A stretch of DNA of 35,202 bases from Enterococcus sp. CSURQ0835. Its GTDB lineage: Bacteria; Bacillota; Bacilli; Lactobacillales; Enterococcaceae. The notes under the pieces are model-generated. The model made no database searches. It saw only the letters and a list, made by a program, of their open reading frames with translations, and had not been told where the DNA came from. The stretch is taken from assembly GCF_902706605.1 (NCBI RefSeq), contig NZ_CACSLH010000030.1, forward strand, positions 1 to 35,202, in the 5' to 3' direction. This document shows, piece by piece, positions 18,194 to 26,924 of this stretch (positions within the stretch are counted from its first letter, which is position 1; each line of letters opens with the position of its first letter). A program made the translations under genes and the position numbers.

Positions 18194-19531
18194 ATATATA
18201 TTACCCTTTTCTTAACTAGAAACATCATATACCAATTTATAACCATTGCTTGTGTCATTTAATGACTTTCAGAAATCTATTACTTTAAACTTTTCCTACC
18301 ATATTTCAGACATAGTAATTAAAACGAAATTATCCCTGCTTAAAAGTAATAAATACTATCTTTTTAACGTCTATTTACCCCTTAATTTCTGTTTTAGTGA
18401 TATATTTTCAACACGCGTGTTACGTGTCCTCAATAATAATATTACCATTCCCTATAAACACCACTTCACAAAACAGATATACCAATTTAAAACTATTTTA
18501 TTTTTCTAAAACAAAGTCAAATATAGTAGATATAAATAGATATATTATAATGATTAATCACACAAAGATCATTAAACTCAATAATTATAAAATTATTATT
18601 GATCTACCTAATATATCAATATTTTTCTGTTTCTTATTACGCATTTAACATAGCCACAAAACCTACTACGTTATGACCGTGACGCAATTAAAACATCAAA
18701 AAGACTATCATTACTCTATCTTTGCTATATTCGACCTTATTTGTAATACTTACAGATCAGTTATTACATATTGATTATTCTCACTCAAATAATCGGTCTC
18801 TTCAAAATAAAATCTAAGTTCGGAAACTTACCTTTTATCAGATACTTCGTTATAGGTTAAACGACTTATTTTTCACTTGCTTTGGTGCTCTTTCACTGAT
18901 GAACCATAAACTCCTCATTTTAGGGACCTTTTTTAAAACCAATTCCACTCATTAAAACACTAAAAAGGGTTCTTACTGCTAGTATAGTAAGGAAATCAAA
19001 AATGCGTTTTTCCTTCCAGTCATAAGACAGATAGTCTGATGCTCATTTAGAATGTTGCTCGCATAGCTTTACTTTGAATTTATCCCTTCAAAGAAGCAAT
19101 GATTATTCCTGAAATAGAGAAAAGTTAACTATCTCTATGCTATGATCCAAATTCATCATTTTAAGTAAAAAGTAATTTCCCGTCTCACAACGTCAAATGT
19201 TTACAATAGTCATTTTTGATAATGCTTTATCGAATATAACGACAATTCTAAACTATTTCTAGAGTTACTTTTAATTATTTAAAATAACCTACTATTTACT
19301 GTCATTATGTTAGTATATTGTCAAAGATATTAACTTTGCCAAATTTAGCCTTTACAATCAAGGTAATTATCTACTTCTTTATCAATAAGTTAACTAAGGT
19401 ACAAACATTCTGATCATTGGCAGCTTACTTAGTCTATTGTGCAATCCAATTTACAAGCGTTGCATTAAACCTTAGTTTCGATTGGGGATCCTGTTGTCTT
19501 ATGTTTTTATGTTGGAAAAGGCACAAGAATA
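18194..19531. other. 1.3 kb AT-rich stretch without recognised genes
   Basis: Both strands are closed by frequent stops. The open frames at 18246-18509 and 18397-18648 overlap, have no ribosome sites and look random. No repeat or RNA gene is evident. It may be decayed coding DNA between the RiPP operon and the ISL3 remnant. Confidence 0.5.
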
Positions 19532-19658
19532 TTAGATTCTATGATATTTAGTGTTGTTACTCGAATGAGTAGGAACACTAAATATCTTTTTTATGACAAA
19601 AAGACACTTGGTTCTTCTATAATTAAATCGCCAAACCCAATCATAGGAGGAAAACCAA

Positions 19659-20700
19659 GTGTCCATCAATAAGAATATCAAACATGCAAACAAAAACCTA
19701 GATAAATCCATCAAATTACTGCTTAATATTAAAGATTCTCACATTACTTTTCTAAAATAGGCTGTCGCTAAACGAAAAGTAAGAGGCCATATGGCAACGG
19801 TCTTTACGGGTTTCTTATCCCATGATCCGCCAAGATGTCCTCATTGCGGATGGACTTTCTTCAATCGCCACTCGTTCAAAAAGACTATGATCCAATTACT
19901 GCCTTACCAAGAAGCTCCGACTTACTTAGAATTGTACAAACAGCGGATAGTGGAAAGATTTTTGATATTCTAGATGATCGTCGGAATTTCAAACTAAAAG
20001 CCTATTTCATGCGTTTCACTTTAAAAGCCCGCAAACGAGTTCGACATGTTGTGATGGACATGAATGCCGCTTATGACAAAGCCATTAAGGAGGCCTTTCC
20101 TAAAGCCATGATCTCAATTGACCGGTTTCACATTATCCAACAACTGACCAGAGCATTAAATAAACAGCGCATCCAAGCCATGAAACGTCTGAATAAAAAT
20201 AATGCGCAAGCTAGGAAAGACTATCGGAAATTTAAGAAGTACTGGCGGATCATCCTGAAAAAGAATGCCAAGCTCAATTATACTTCGCGCAAACAGTTCC
20301 CACTTTTTCAAAAGAAGTACTTGGTGGAGTCTGAGGTCGTGGATTATTTACTCTCGATCGATTCTGACTTGCGTGTCTGCTATGAATTTTATCAAGACCT
20401 TTTGATTGCATTTGATGCGAAAGATTTCAAAACTTTTTTGAGTTAATTGAGACGCTTCCTGCAACACTTCCAACCGAGTTCAAAAAATCAGTCAAGTACT
20501 TAACGAAGCATAAAAAAGCCGTCATCAATTCTCTTCAATACCCGTATTCAAACGGGAAACTTGAAGGGAAAAATAATCTGATCAAAGTCATTAAACGGAT
20601 CGCTTTTGGATTAAGAGCCTTCCGTCATTTGCGCCGGAGAGTCATGGTTCAACAGAGCCTATTTACGATTATTGATTTAATTCTGAATAACACTATTTGA
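19659..20700 (+). pseudogene. ISL3-family transposase, deleted and frameshifted
   Basis: GTG 19659, behind AGGAGG (19645), begins an ISL3-type N-terminus. It is interrupted by TAG at about 19,758 and resumes with the zinc-finger start PPRCPHCGW. The DDE core is readable at 19,940-20,440 (VVMDMNAAYDKAI, then MISIDRFHIIQQLTRALNK), and after a frameshift in a six-T run near 20,435 the end continues as YPYSNGKLEGKNNLIKVIKR to TGA 20698. The helix-turn-helix part is missing. The right inverted repeat TTTGACAAAGAGCCG lies at 20,694-20,707 and matches ISL3-type ends; no left copy is visible. The element is inactive. Confidence 0.88.
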
Positions 20701-20761
20701 CAAAGAGCCGAATATTATGGCGGAATAATTAAAAATCCCTAATGATTACGAAAGGAAATCA

Positions 20762-21697
20762 TCAGGGATTGTTTTTCTTTAAATAGGAATTTATTCCATT
20801 AAAATGATTTTTTTCAATTAACCTTGCTGCATTAACCTTGCCACGTAACGATTTAAATTCTTTTTCGGATATCTTGTTTATCCCTTTGGCTAAAGAAAAA
20901 CTATCTAATATACTTTTTCTATTGCTGTTAGGAACGTACAGTAGGTTATTTTTAACGATTACTCCCGTTATAGGTGCTCCTTTTTCCCCCGTGTAATACT
21001 TAGTTTTTGATTTTTTTAAACTATGATCGAAATGTCTAACTTCGTTTTCTACTTCTCTTATAAGGGCCCTGTAATTAAACTTATCAGCATTTGAAAAGAC
21101 TATATCATCAACATATAATGTCATGATACATTTATATTTATCGGCTATTATCTTAATATTATTAAACATATCTTCATAAGCAAAGTAGGCAATTAATTGA
21201 CTACTTGGACACCCAGTTGGGATGTTTTCGTTGGTAGTTAAGTCAGTTAAAATTTTTGCAACGTCAGAGCTAGTTTTCATTTTATCTTTAAAAAAACGAT
21301 ATACTCGATCTCTATGACAATTATCGTAAAATTTTTTTATATCTGTTTTATAAAAATAGTTAGATTTCTTATGATACAAAGCATTTGATAAATAAGATTT
21401 TTTTAGTGTAGAAGAAATTACCCATTCTGGTTTTTTAATTCTTCTTAGAAATGAATATATGGTTGACTGAACTTTTTTTAGTTCCTTATCAGGGGCAGTA
21501 ATCTTTCTTAATTCATCTGTTCCTTTTTTCTTTTGAGAAAATTGATAGTATGAAGTATTAGCATTCCAAGAAGTATTTTTTAATTCTCGCAGAGTTATCT
21601 TTAAAATTTCTGCAAGCTTTTTCTTTGAGTAGCATTTATAAAAAACACATTGATTTAGTTCATATAAATTTACATTTGTTTTTTTTCTAGGCATCAT
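20762..21697 (-). CDS. Retron-type reverse transcriptase
   Basis: The protein has 311 residues from ATG 21697; the frame is open from GTG 21709, and GAGGAAAAAA before ATG 21697 decides the start. Counting from the GTG, the retron-typical NAxxH motif is NALYH at 109-113. Reverse transcriptase motif A is KTDIKKFYDN with Asp123, motif B-type IPTGCPSSQ is at 163-171, the catalytic YVDD is at 199-202, and ITG at 247-249 takes the place of the retron VTG motif. There is no maturase or endonuclease domain, unlike group II intron enzymes. It would use the upstream structured RNA to make a branched RNA-DNA. It overlaps the XRE gene end by 11 bp and is last in its operon. Confidence 0.87.
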   Translation of the reverse strand: MMPRKKTNVNLYELNQCVFYKCYSKKKLAEILKITLRELKNTSWNANTSYYQFSQKKKGTDELRKITAPDKELKKVQSTIYSFLRRIKKPEWVISSTLKKSYLSNALYHKKSNYFYKTDIKKFYDNCHRDRVYRFFKDKMKTSSDVAKILTDLTTNENIPTGCPSSQLIAYFAYEDMFNNIKIIADKYKCIMTLYVDDIVFSNADKFNYRALIREVENEVRHFDHSLKKSKTKYYTGEKGAPITGVIVKNNLLYVPNSNRKSILDSFSLAKGINKISEKEFKSLRGKVNAARLIEKNHFNGINSYLKKNNP

Positions 21698-21992
21698 TTT
21701 TTTCCTCACTAGAAGAAAACTTAGTTAAGAGATTAAGCATTCTTTTTTGAATAAATTTTTCAGATTTATTCTTTTCAGTGTTTTTTTGATAATCCTCAGC
21801 CATTAAGATTATTGAAGAAGTTTTGATATCAAAAATTTCTGAATATCTTTCTAGCAGTTCTAATGATGGAATTTTTTTGTTGTGTTCAATCTCTGAAAGA
21901 TAACTGGGTGAAATATCTAGTTGTGGGGCAAGTTCTTTTGCATTTATTGAATAAATCATACGTATTTTTTTTAAAACTGTCCCTATTCGCAT
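21687..21992 (-). CDS. XRE-family regulator in the retron operon
   Basis: This 101-residue protein has a helix-turn-helix at about residues 5-62 (TVLKKIRMIYSINAKELAPQ, then SPSYLSEIEHNKKIPSLELL) and a charged Lys/Glu-rich tail. GGGAGG lies 11 bases before the ATG. Its gene overlaps the reverse transcriptase start, so the two are co-translated. It lies 55 bp after the small membrane peptide gene. It may repress the operon or be a working part of the retron; some retron types are described with an accessory helix-turn-helix protein. Confidence 0.85.
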   Translation of the reverse strand: MRIGTVLKKIRMIYSINAKELAPQLDISPSYLSEIEHNKKIPSLELLERYSEIFDIKTSSIILMAEDYQKNTEKNKSEKFIQKRMLNLLTKFSSSEEKNDA

Positions 21993-22046
21993 ATTAATTA
22001 AAGCCTCCCAAGTATTTAAAAAAATCGAGAAGGTATTTAAGGAAAA

Positions 22047-22214
22047 TTATGAAAATAAGAATTTGTATACTAATTCTACAATGCGTAAAATTAATAAGAG
22101 TAATTCTAATCCCTTCATAAAAAAAGAAAAAATCAAAATCTTTATTTTCTTCTTTTTCCGTTTCCTTAAATTCGCTCTAGTTGAAGAACTATTTTTTTCA
22201 TCTTTTATTTTCAT
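22047..22214 (-). CDS. 55-residue basic membrane peptide, candidate retron effector
   Basis: The frame reads MKIKDEKNSSSTRANLRKRK for the first 20 residues, then three more Lys, then a hydrophobic segment at about residues 24-55 (ILIFSFF, LELLLLILRIVELVYKF) with three charged interruptions, ending Ser-TAA. AAGGAG lies seven bases upstream of the ATG. It sits between the structured RNA and the XRE gene in the same direction, where retron accessory toxins are usually found. I see no family match. A small toxic membrane protein held in check by the reverse transcriptase-msDNA complex is the natural guess, not shown by sequence. The codon-level frame was checked base by base. Confidence 0.62.
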   Translation of the reverse strand: MKIKDEKNSSSTRANLRKRKKKKIKILIFSFFMKGLELLLLILRIVELVYKFLFS

Positions 22215-22254
22215 AAAGAAACTCCTTCTGAACCCAACAGATTTTTAATTTGGG

Positions 22255-22476
22255 CTTCCCCTAAGAAGAAGAGGTTCAAAAGAGCTCGACCTTCCTGATA
22301 ATTTCGTGTTCGGAGGGTCCCCTCCGAAGAACACGCGAGGCGCGCGCAGCGCCGAGCCGGAGCTTAGCGCCAGTGTTGTAGCGGGCCATGAGATTAGAAT
22401 GGTGAGACCATTCCACGAGTATAAAACTCCAATGTAAGGGGGACATACCAGCAGGAGAACTCCTGCTAAAGTTCTT
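22255..22476 (-). ncRNA. Candidate retron msr-msd RNA
   Basis: A GC-rich structured island in very AT-rich DNA lies directly upstream of the retron operon in its sense. In minus-strand order it has a perfect 8-bp stem-loop (22450-22467), a GAATGGT/ACCATTC stem (22397-22413), a GC-rich palindromic part (about 22336-22370), and a long stem CGTGTT-CGGAGGG with CCCTCCG-AACACG (22305-22335) suited to an msd stem. TTAGC just before the first stem resembles the branching-G context of retron Eco1. The flanking a1/a2 repeat is weak (TAAGAA near 22472 with TTCTTA near 22262), so ends and identity are provisional. Confidence 0.5.
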
Positions 22477-22482
22477 AAAGTT

Positions 22483-22511
22483 ATAATAGCACACAAAAAT
22501 AAAATTTTCAA
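22483..22511 (-). promoter_or_regulatory. Promoter of the retron operon
   Basis: On the minus strand TTGAAA (22506-22511) and TATTAT (22483-22488) are 17 bp apart, with TGC before the -10 box. The start would be near 22476, just before the first stem of the structured RNA. Confidence 0.7.
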
Positions 22512-23251
22512 ATAGCGAATTTTATTTTTGGTATTTATCAAGATAAAGCCTGTCTTCAATTATAAAACTAACCAACAGGTTGAGAATATATTTCAATACA
22601 CTTTAATTCTAATAATCAATAACATCAATTGTTTCATTACATAAACATAATAGAATAAATAAGAGTTTTTGATCTAGTTTCTTACATCTACTTTTATTGA
22701 TACGTTAGATAGCTTATTATTACAGTAAGTTCAGTAAATAAGAGATAAAAAATTATACTCTTAGCATATTTATACTGAAAAATTCATTAGTTAATCAACA
22801 TAGTAAGTATCCATTAACTTCTAACTGGGGTATTTAAAAATAGGGAGGTTGGAACTATAGATTTTTAAAATTTCTAATGCGATTTTTTTATTACATAAAT
22901 AATAATATACTAAAACCACACAATTGTTCAAATTAAAATATCATGCCAATATTTTAACTAACAAACCTATACTTTGACATAATGTATGTATATTGGGGAC
23001 AGTCAATCACATGTTAACTATTCAGATGATTCCATGAATGATTACCAGTTGACATGTATCCTTTCTATAAATTTTATGAAATTACAGAAATGCAGATGTC
23101 ACTCCGTTAATAGTTATTAGCCAGATATATAATTCAATTCAATACTAAAGCTTGCTCTAGAGAGAAGATTAGCATGGATAGCTAACGTGTTCCCTGCCAA
23201 TGATCTGTATCAAAAAAATCTGATATTACACCACTTAGGATAAACTTTTAT
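22512..23251. other. AT-rich spacer without recognised genes
   Basis: No open frame with a ribosome site, no hairpin terminator and no repeat array is seen. It separates the retron from plasmid backbone DNA. Confidence 0.4.
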
Positions 23252-23447
23252 ATGGATAATAATTTACATTATAAAAATAGAGAAATTGTAAAATGGAATA
23301 GCTTTTATTCATCAGATCACACTAAGAAATTAGTAAAAGAAGTAATTCAAAAAAGCTGTCACTAAGAAAAAGTCGCTAATTGACAAAATTGAAATCGAAT
23401 CTGTTTTTGCGACTGCTAAGCAAAAAGATAGATTAGTTTCAATATAA
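23252..23447 (+). pseudogene. YolD-like protein remnant
   Basis: ATG 23252 opens a 37-codon frame with EIVKWNSFYSSDHTKKL, the hydrophobic-Trp-Phe-His pattern of YolD-like proteins. It stops at 23363. Shifting one base in the six-A run at about 23,350 opens a frame that ends SLIDKIEIESVFATAKQKD, which fits the family's C-terminal half, to TAA 23445. YolD-like genes usually sit beside a UV-damage Y-family polymerase on lactic-acid plasmids; no polymerase is seen here. Family assignment is by pattern only. Confidence 0.45.
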
Positions 23448-23639
23448 AAAGAAGGAATCAATCTTGACGAGCATTATCCCCAGATATTATTAGTTTAATC
23501 ACTGGACATAACGATTTAGGATTTTTTATTGACGGTCAAAAGTGAACTATGATGAAATAAGGAACATTGAGTTAATAAGTTTTCAAAATGGAGTTCATTA
23601 TAATTTCTTACTATTCCTATAATTTACAACTAAAATACT

Positions 23640-23800
23640 ACCGCAAAAAATATAATGTACTACCTTTAAGATTAAGGTAGTATTTTAGTCAACTACTGTT
23701 AAATAGGTATTTATTCAAAACGAATTTAAAGTAGTTTATAATTAACTATTGCTTTGATTAAAGTAGTACATTAAAATCTATATTATAGTAGTTTTCAATA
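23640..23800. repeat. AAAGTAGT-type repeats upstream of parA
   Basis: Two exact AAAGTAGT copies (about 23,731 and 23,760), with variants such as AAGGTAGT and ATAGTAGT, and an inverted pair TACTACCTTTA/TTAAGGTAGTA near 23,655-23,680 precede parA. The same motif forms a large array after the parB-like gene. They are probably partition-protein binding sites that also control parA transcription. Confidence 0.65.
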
Positions 23801-23818
23801 TAGATTGGAGGATCAGAA

Positions 23819-24667
23819 ATGAGTGCAGAAAAATTTGTCGTAGGTAATTTTAAGGGTGGAGTTGGTAAATCGACTGCTGTTCAAATGTTAAGTTTTGAGT
23901 CAGCTTTTGTTCATAAACAAAAAACTCTTGTAATAGATCTTGATATGCAAGGTAACACTTCGGATGTCTTGAATCTAACACACATGAATTATTCAATAGA
24001 AGAAGGTGGTGGCGCTGGTGTTCCCCTTGAATTTGAGTATACTATAAATGATGTCTTGATGTACGGAGTACCAGCTGAAGAGGCTACCTACCAAATTATA
24101 AATAATTTAGATGTTATCCCGGCAAACATTGCATTTGAGATGTTTGATGACTGGGTTAAGTCCAAGTATCAAACATCTCTTGAACAATTCAAATATATTG
24201 AAGAGAGACTGTCTCCCCTATTTGATAAATATGATCGAATCTATCTCGATGTTCCTCCTTCAATCTCAATTTATAGTAAAGCAGCAATGTATATTGCTGA
24301 ATGGGTAATCGTAATTTTACAAACTCAAGTTAAATCTATGAGAAATGGAATTCAATACATGGAATACATGGAATACTTTACCGAACAATTCGACACTAGT
24401 CTTAAAGTTATCGGTGTGATCCCTTTTATGCTCGAATCCGGAGATGCTGTTGATATTCAAATGTATAAAGAAGCTAAAGATATTTATCAACAACATTTAT
24501 TAAAAACAGTAGTTTTAAAAAATGCACGTTTAAAAAGATATGATGGTTCTGGAATATCCTTAGAAAAGACTAGTCGTGGAAAAATTGAGCATTGGGATAA
24601 ACGAGCCCATACTATCTTTCTGGATATTTATGATGAACTTGAAGAACATAAAAAATGGTTTAACTAG
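23819..24667 (+). CDS. parA: Plasmid partition ATPase ParA
   Basis: This 282-residue ParA/Soj-type ATPase has the deviant Walker A FKGGVGKST at residues 11-19, LVIDLDMQGN at about 37-46 and the DVPPS switch near 141-145. It has no N-terminal DNA-binding extension, so it is the short type that relies on its partner for site binding. GGAGG precedes ATG 23819. It is followed 12 bp later by the parB-like gene. Both are flanked by AAAGTAGT repeats. It moves plasmid copies to daughter cells. Confidence 0.92.
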   Translation: MSAEKFVVGNFKGGVGKSTAVQMLSFESAFVHKQKTLVIDLDMQGNTSDVLNLTHMNYSIEEGGGAGVPLEFEYTINDVLMYGVPAEEATYQIINNLDVIPANIAFEMFDDWVKSKYQTSLEQFKYIEERLSPLFDKYDRIYLDVPPSISIYSKAAMYIAEWVIVILQTQVKSMRNGIQYMEYMEYFTEQFDTSLKVIGVIPFMLESGDAVDIQMYKEAKDIYQQHLLKTVVLKNARLKRYDGSGISLEKTSRGKIEHWDKRAHTIFLDIYDELEEHKKWFN

Positions 24668-24679
24668 GAGGAATAAATA

Positions 24680-25195
24680 GTGGCAGACATAAGAGATCTT
24701 GGTATTTTTAATACCAATAAGGGCATGGCAGCTATAAAAAAAGAATCAGCTACCATCAAAGACAATCCCCCACAAAAAAATAAAGTTATCCCTTCACCCA
24801 CACCCAGTGAAACTATTCGAAAAAAACAGTCTAAAAGAAGAGTTGGAGCACCGATAAAAAATCATGATCGTGCTTTCGTAACTAGCCAACCAATTAAGCT
24901 ATCTGCTTTATTAAATTCTATGACTAGAGTAATGGTAGAAAAATATGAGACTAGCTTGACCAAGGATGATCTATTAAGAAAAGCCTTAGACTTTTACATT
25001 AAGCAAAATCTAACAAAAGAAGATAAAATTGATTTGCTAAGAGATGTGTCTAGGGATTTAGATGCTTATCGAAGTATCCACCCAACAATTCCGTTAGAAG
25101 ATGACTACGGTATTATTTTAAAAAGCACAGATGAAATTGAGAAGGAAACTTTGGCTTCTCTGAAAGAACGTTGGGGACTTGAAAATAATCGATAA
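24680..25195 (+). CDS. ParB-like partition partner
   Basis: The gene encodes 171 residues from GTG 24680 with AGGAGG 12 bases upstream. The first 60 residues are Lys, Pro and Ser-rich and probably unfolded. Residues 65-120 (RAFVTSQPIKLSALLNSMTR, then LTKDDLLRKALDFYIKQNL) look like a ribbon-helix-helix DNA-binding domain, as in small centromere-binding proteins of low-GC plasmids. Its place after parA and before the repeat array supports that it binds AAAGTAGT sites. I assign no specific family. A terminator hairpin follows at 25207. Confidence 0.75.
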   Translation: MADIRDLGIFNTNKGMAAIKKESATIKDNPPQKNKVIPSPTPSETIRKKQSKRRVGAPIKNHDRAFVTSQPIKLSALLNSMTRVMVEKYETSLTKDDLLRKALDFYIKQNLTKEDKIDLLRDVSRDLDAYRSIHPTIPLEDDYGIILKSTDEIEKETLASLKERWGLENNR

Positions 25196-25206
25196 TATAT
25201 TTATCT

Positions 25207-25237
25207 ACTACCTTAATAATTAAGGTAGTTTTTTTTT
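25207..25237 (+). terminator. Terminator of the par operon
   Basis: ACTACCTTAAT and ATTAAGGTAGT pair perfectly over 11 bp around one base, and a nine-T run follows. The arms contain a repeat variant, so it may be both a terminator and a binding site. Confidence 0.75.
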
Positions 25238-25239
25238 GT

Positions 25240-25700
25240 TAAAAACTTCTTTTAATGACTACCAAAATCGAAATAAAAGTAGTCTATAATTGCCGTTAAA
25301 AGTAGTTTGTAATTCCGTTAAAAGTAGTTTGTAATCGCAGATTAAAAACTACTTTAATTCTAATTAAAGTAGTTTTTATCCCCCTATTAAAGTAGTTTAG
25401 AATCAACTATAATTCGTTATTAAAGTAGTATGTAATTAATCGTTTTAGGTAAATAATCCTTATTGCATAGTAATTGTGATATAAAATGATCAAATAAAGT
25501 AGTATGCAATATGTCATTAAAGTAGTATACAATATGTAATAAAAGTAGTTTGCAATGTGCTTTATAGTAGTAACTAATAGTCAAAATATCTAAATTAAAA
25601 ACTACTTCAATCCGGATTGAAGTAGTTTTTAATAGGGTATTAAAGTAGTAGTTAAAGCCAATTAAAGTAGTAGTTAATTCCTATTTAAGGTAGTATTTGA
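25240..25700. repeat. Array of AAAGTAGT repeats (partition or origin site)
   Basis: At least eleven exact AAAGTAGT copies lie on the plus strand between 25,275 and 25,670, often as TTAAAGTAGT followed by a TnTAAT-like tail. Variants GAAGTAGT, ATAGTAGT and AAGGTAGT are mixed in. Two copies form hairpins with inverted partners, at 25,343-25,379 and 25,591-25,633. Spacing falls in several sets rather than one strict period. A centromere-like site for the parB-like product is most likely; iterons for RepA are the alternative. Confidence 0.85.
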
Positions 25701-25901
25701 TAAAGAATGGTTATTTTTCTTCTTGCAGTTGTACAAGTAATTGTGTATTTTAATCAGTGAAAGATACTTTGTTATTTAGAGTGAATGCTTAAATAATAAA
25801 GTCCGGAAACAAGAGTAACTACTCATAGTCGCTTTTAATTCATATCAGCAAAAAATATTTCGATATGTCAAACGACTCTAAATTTGAAAAGAGGTTAAAG
25901 A

Positions 25902-26924
25902 ATGTCAGAGTTTAAATATTTAAAAGCAAGCAGACTATATAACGAGCTTTACTACCAGTATCCAAAGGTTTTTATTGAAAGTGACACTTATAAAAAATTA
26001 TCCGAAGGAGCGAAAATTGCCTACATGCTTTTAAAAGCAAAAAGTGAATTTGCAGTTTTACGCCACCAAATTGATCAAGATGGAAATTTGTACTTTGAAT
26101 TTACTGGAAAAGAAATGGCTGAGATGATGAATTGTAGTGAACGCAGAATTTCCACAATAAAAAAAGAACTAGAAGAATTTAACCTGTTAAAACAAGTACA
26201 CATGGGGTTTAACAAAAAAACCGGAAAAAATGAAAAGAACCGCCTATATCTTGCCGAACTGGAAGTATCGGATAAAGATGTTTACCTAATGCAACAAAGA
26301 GAAAAAAACACTAAAACCATTGATAATAGTGGACTAGCAAATTCTGCTACACGGTCAGAAAAATCCAGAACTCCTAAAATCGTTGATAATAGCGGACTAG
26401 CAAATTCTGCTATACGGTCAGAATTTGCTGGAATCATTGATAATAGCGGACTAGCAAATTCTGCACAAGAACTTAATAATTCTTTAGACACTTCTAAGAC
26501 ACCTAAAGACACTGACGAAAAGATCCGTCAGCAAGACTCAATTCTACTTGATGGTTTTGTAGATCTCATGAAGGATAGCTCCATAGATAGCTTTGTTCCA
26601 GAAAAAGTATTAAAAGCAATTGCCACTTTCTCCGAAACATTTGCAGAAGCTCAAGCGGCTGTAAGAGCTATTCATAATGCGAAACGTTCTGCTCAAGATC
26701 GAAATGGAACATCAATCATATACGAATTAATTCAAGATCAGTTAGGGATAGCTGCTGATCAAAAACTTTATTCAACTATTTTGAAAGCCTACCAAAAGCA
26801 AAAAACTGAGAAGGTAAAAAATATGGAGAATGTAATTTTTATCTATACGCGAAACTGGTTCGAAGAAGAAGTTATACCAGCTATAAAATTTTATCAGTCT
26901 CAACTTGAGACAAAAAATGAATAG
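25902..26924 (+). CDS. repA: Plasmid replication initiator RepA (RepA_N type)
   Basis: This 340-residue initiator has an N-terminal RepA_N-like domain at about residues 1-130: YYQYPKVFIESDTYKKLSEG, LYFEFTGKEMAEMM, and NCSERRISTIKKELEEFNL as the helix-turn-helix. A low-complexity middle at 135-200 repeats DNSGLANSA three times, and a C-terminal domain spans 215-340. AAAGAGG lies before ATG 25902. In RepA_N plasmids the origin lies within the repA gene itself, so the 28-bp repeats at 26,320-26,464 are the likely iterons. Such replicons are theta-replicating and narrow to Firmicutes. Confidence 0.9.
   Translation: MSEFKYLKASRLYNELYYQYPKVFIESDTYKKLSEGAKIAYMLLKAKSEFAVLRHQIDQDGNLYFEFTGKEMAEMMNCSERRISTIKKELEEFNLLKQVHMGFNKKTGKNEKNRLYLAELEVSDKDVYLMQQREKNTKTIDNSGLANSATRSEKSRTPKIVDNSGLANSAIRSEFAGIIDNSGLANSAQELNNSLDTSKTPKDTDEKIRQQDSILLDGFVDLMKDSSIDSFVPEKVLKAIATFSETFAEAQAAVRAIHNAKRSAQDRNGTSIIYELIQDQLGIAADQKLYSTILKAYQKQKTEKVKNMENVIFIYTRNWFEEEVIPAIKFYQSQLETKNE
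26320..26464 (+). repeat. Three 28-bp direct repeats inside repA (candidate oriV)
   Basis: Units at 26320-26347, 26383-26410 and 26437-26464 begin TTGATAATAG and continue GGACTAGCAAATTCTGC. They differ by one base (T or C at place 11). Spacings are 63 and 54 bp, multiples of three, so each keeps the reading frame and encodes DNSGLANSA. An internal origin made of repeats is the rule for RepA_N replicons. Confidence 0.8.

Noticed and set aside
18246-18648. Two overlapping plus-strand frames of 83-87 residues
   Set aside because: AT-rich chance frames rich in Ile, Phe, Asn and Lys, without ribosome sites and opposed to the operon.
20762-21709. Group II intron reverse transcriptase
   Set aside because: Only about 311 residues with no maturase or HNH part, the retron NAxxH and ITG motifs present, and no domain V-like RNA next to it.
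22063-22248. Plus-strand 61-residue frame with hydrophobic Phe/Lys-rich sequence
   Set aside because: It is antisense to the 55-residue membrane peptide, which has a proper ribosome site and operon context; the plus frame has none.
22245-22559. Minus-strand 104-residue frame across the GC-rich island
   Set aside because: It runs through strong stem-loops, has no ribosome site and begins upstream of the predicted promoter; the island fits a structured RNA better.
25240-25700. CRISPR array
   Set aside because: The AAAGTAGT copies are only about 8-10 bp with irregular spacing and no unique spacers of constant length.
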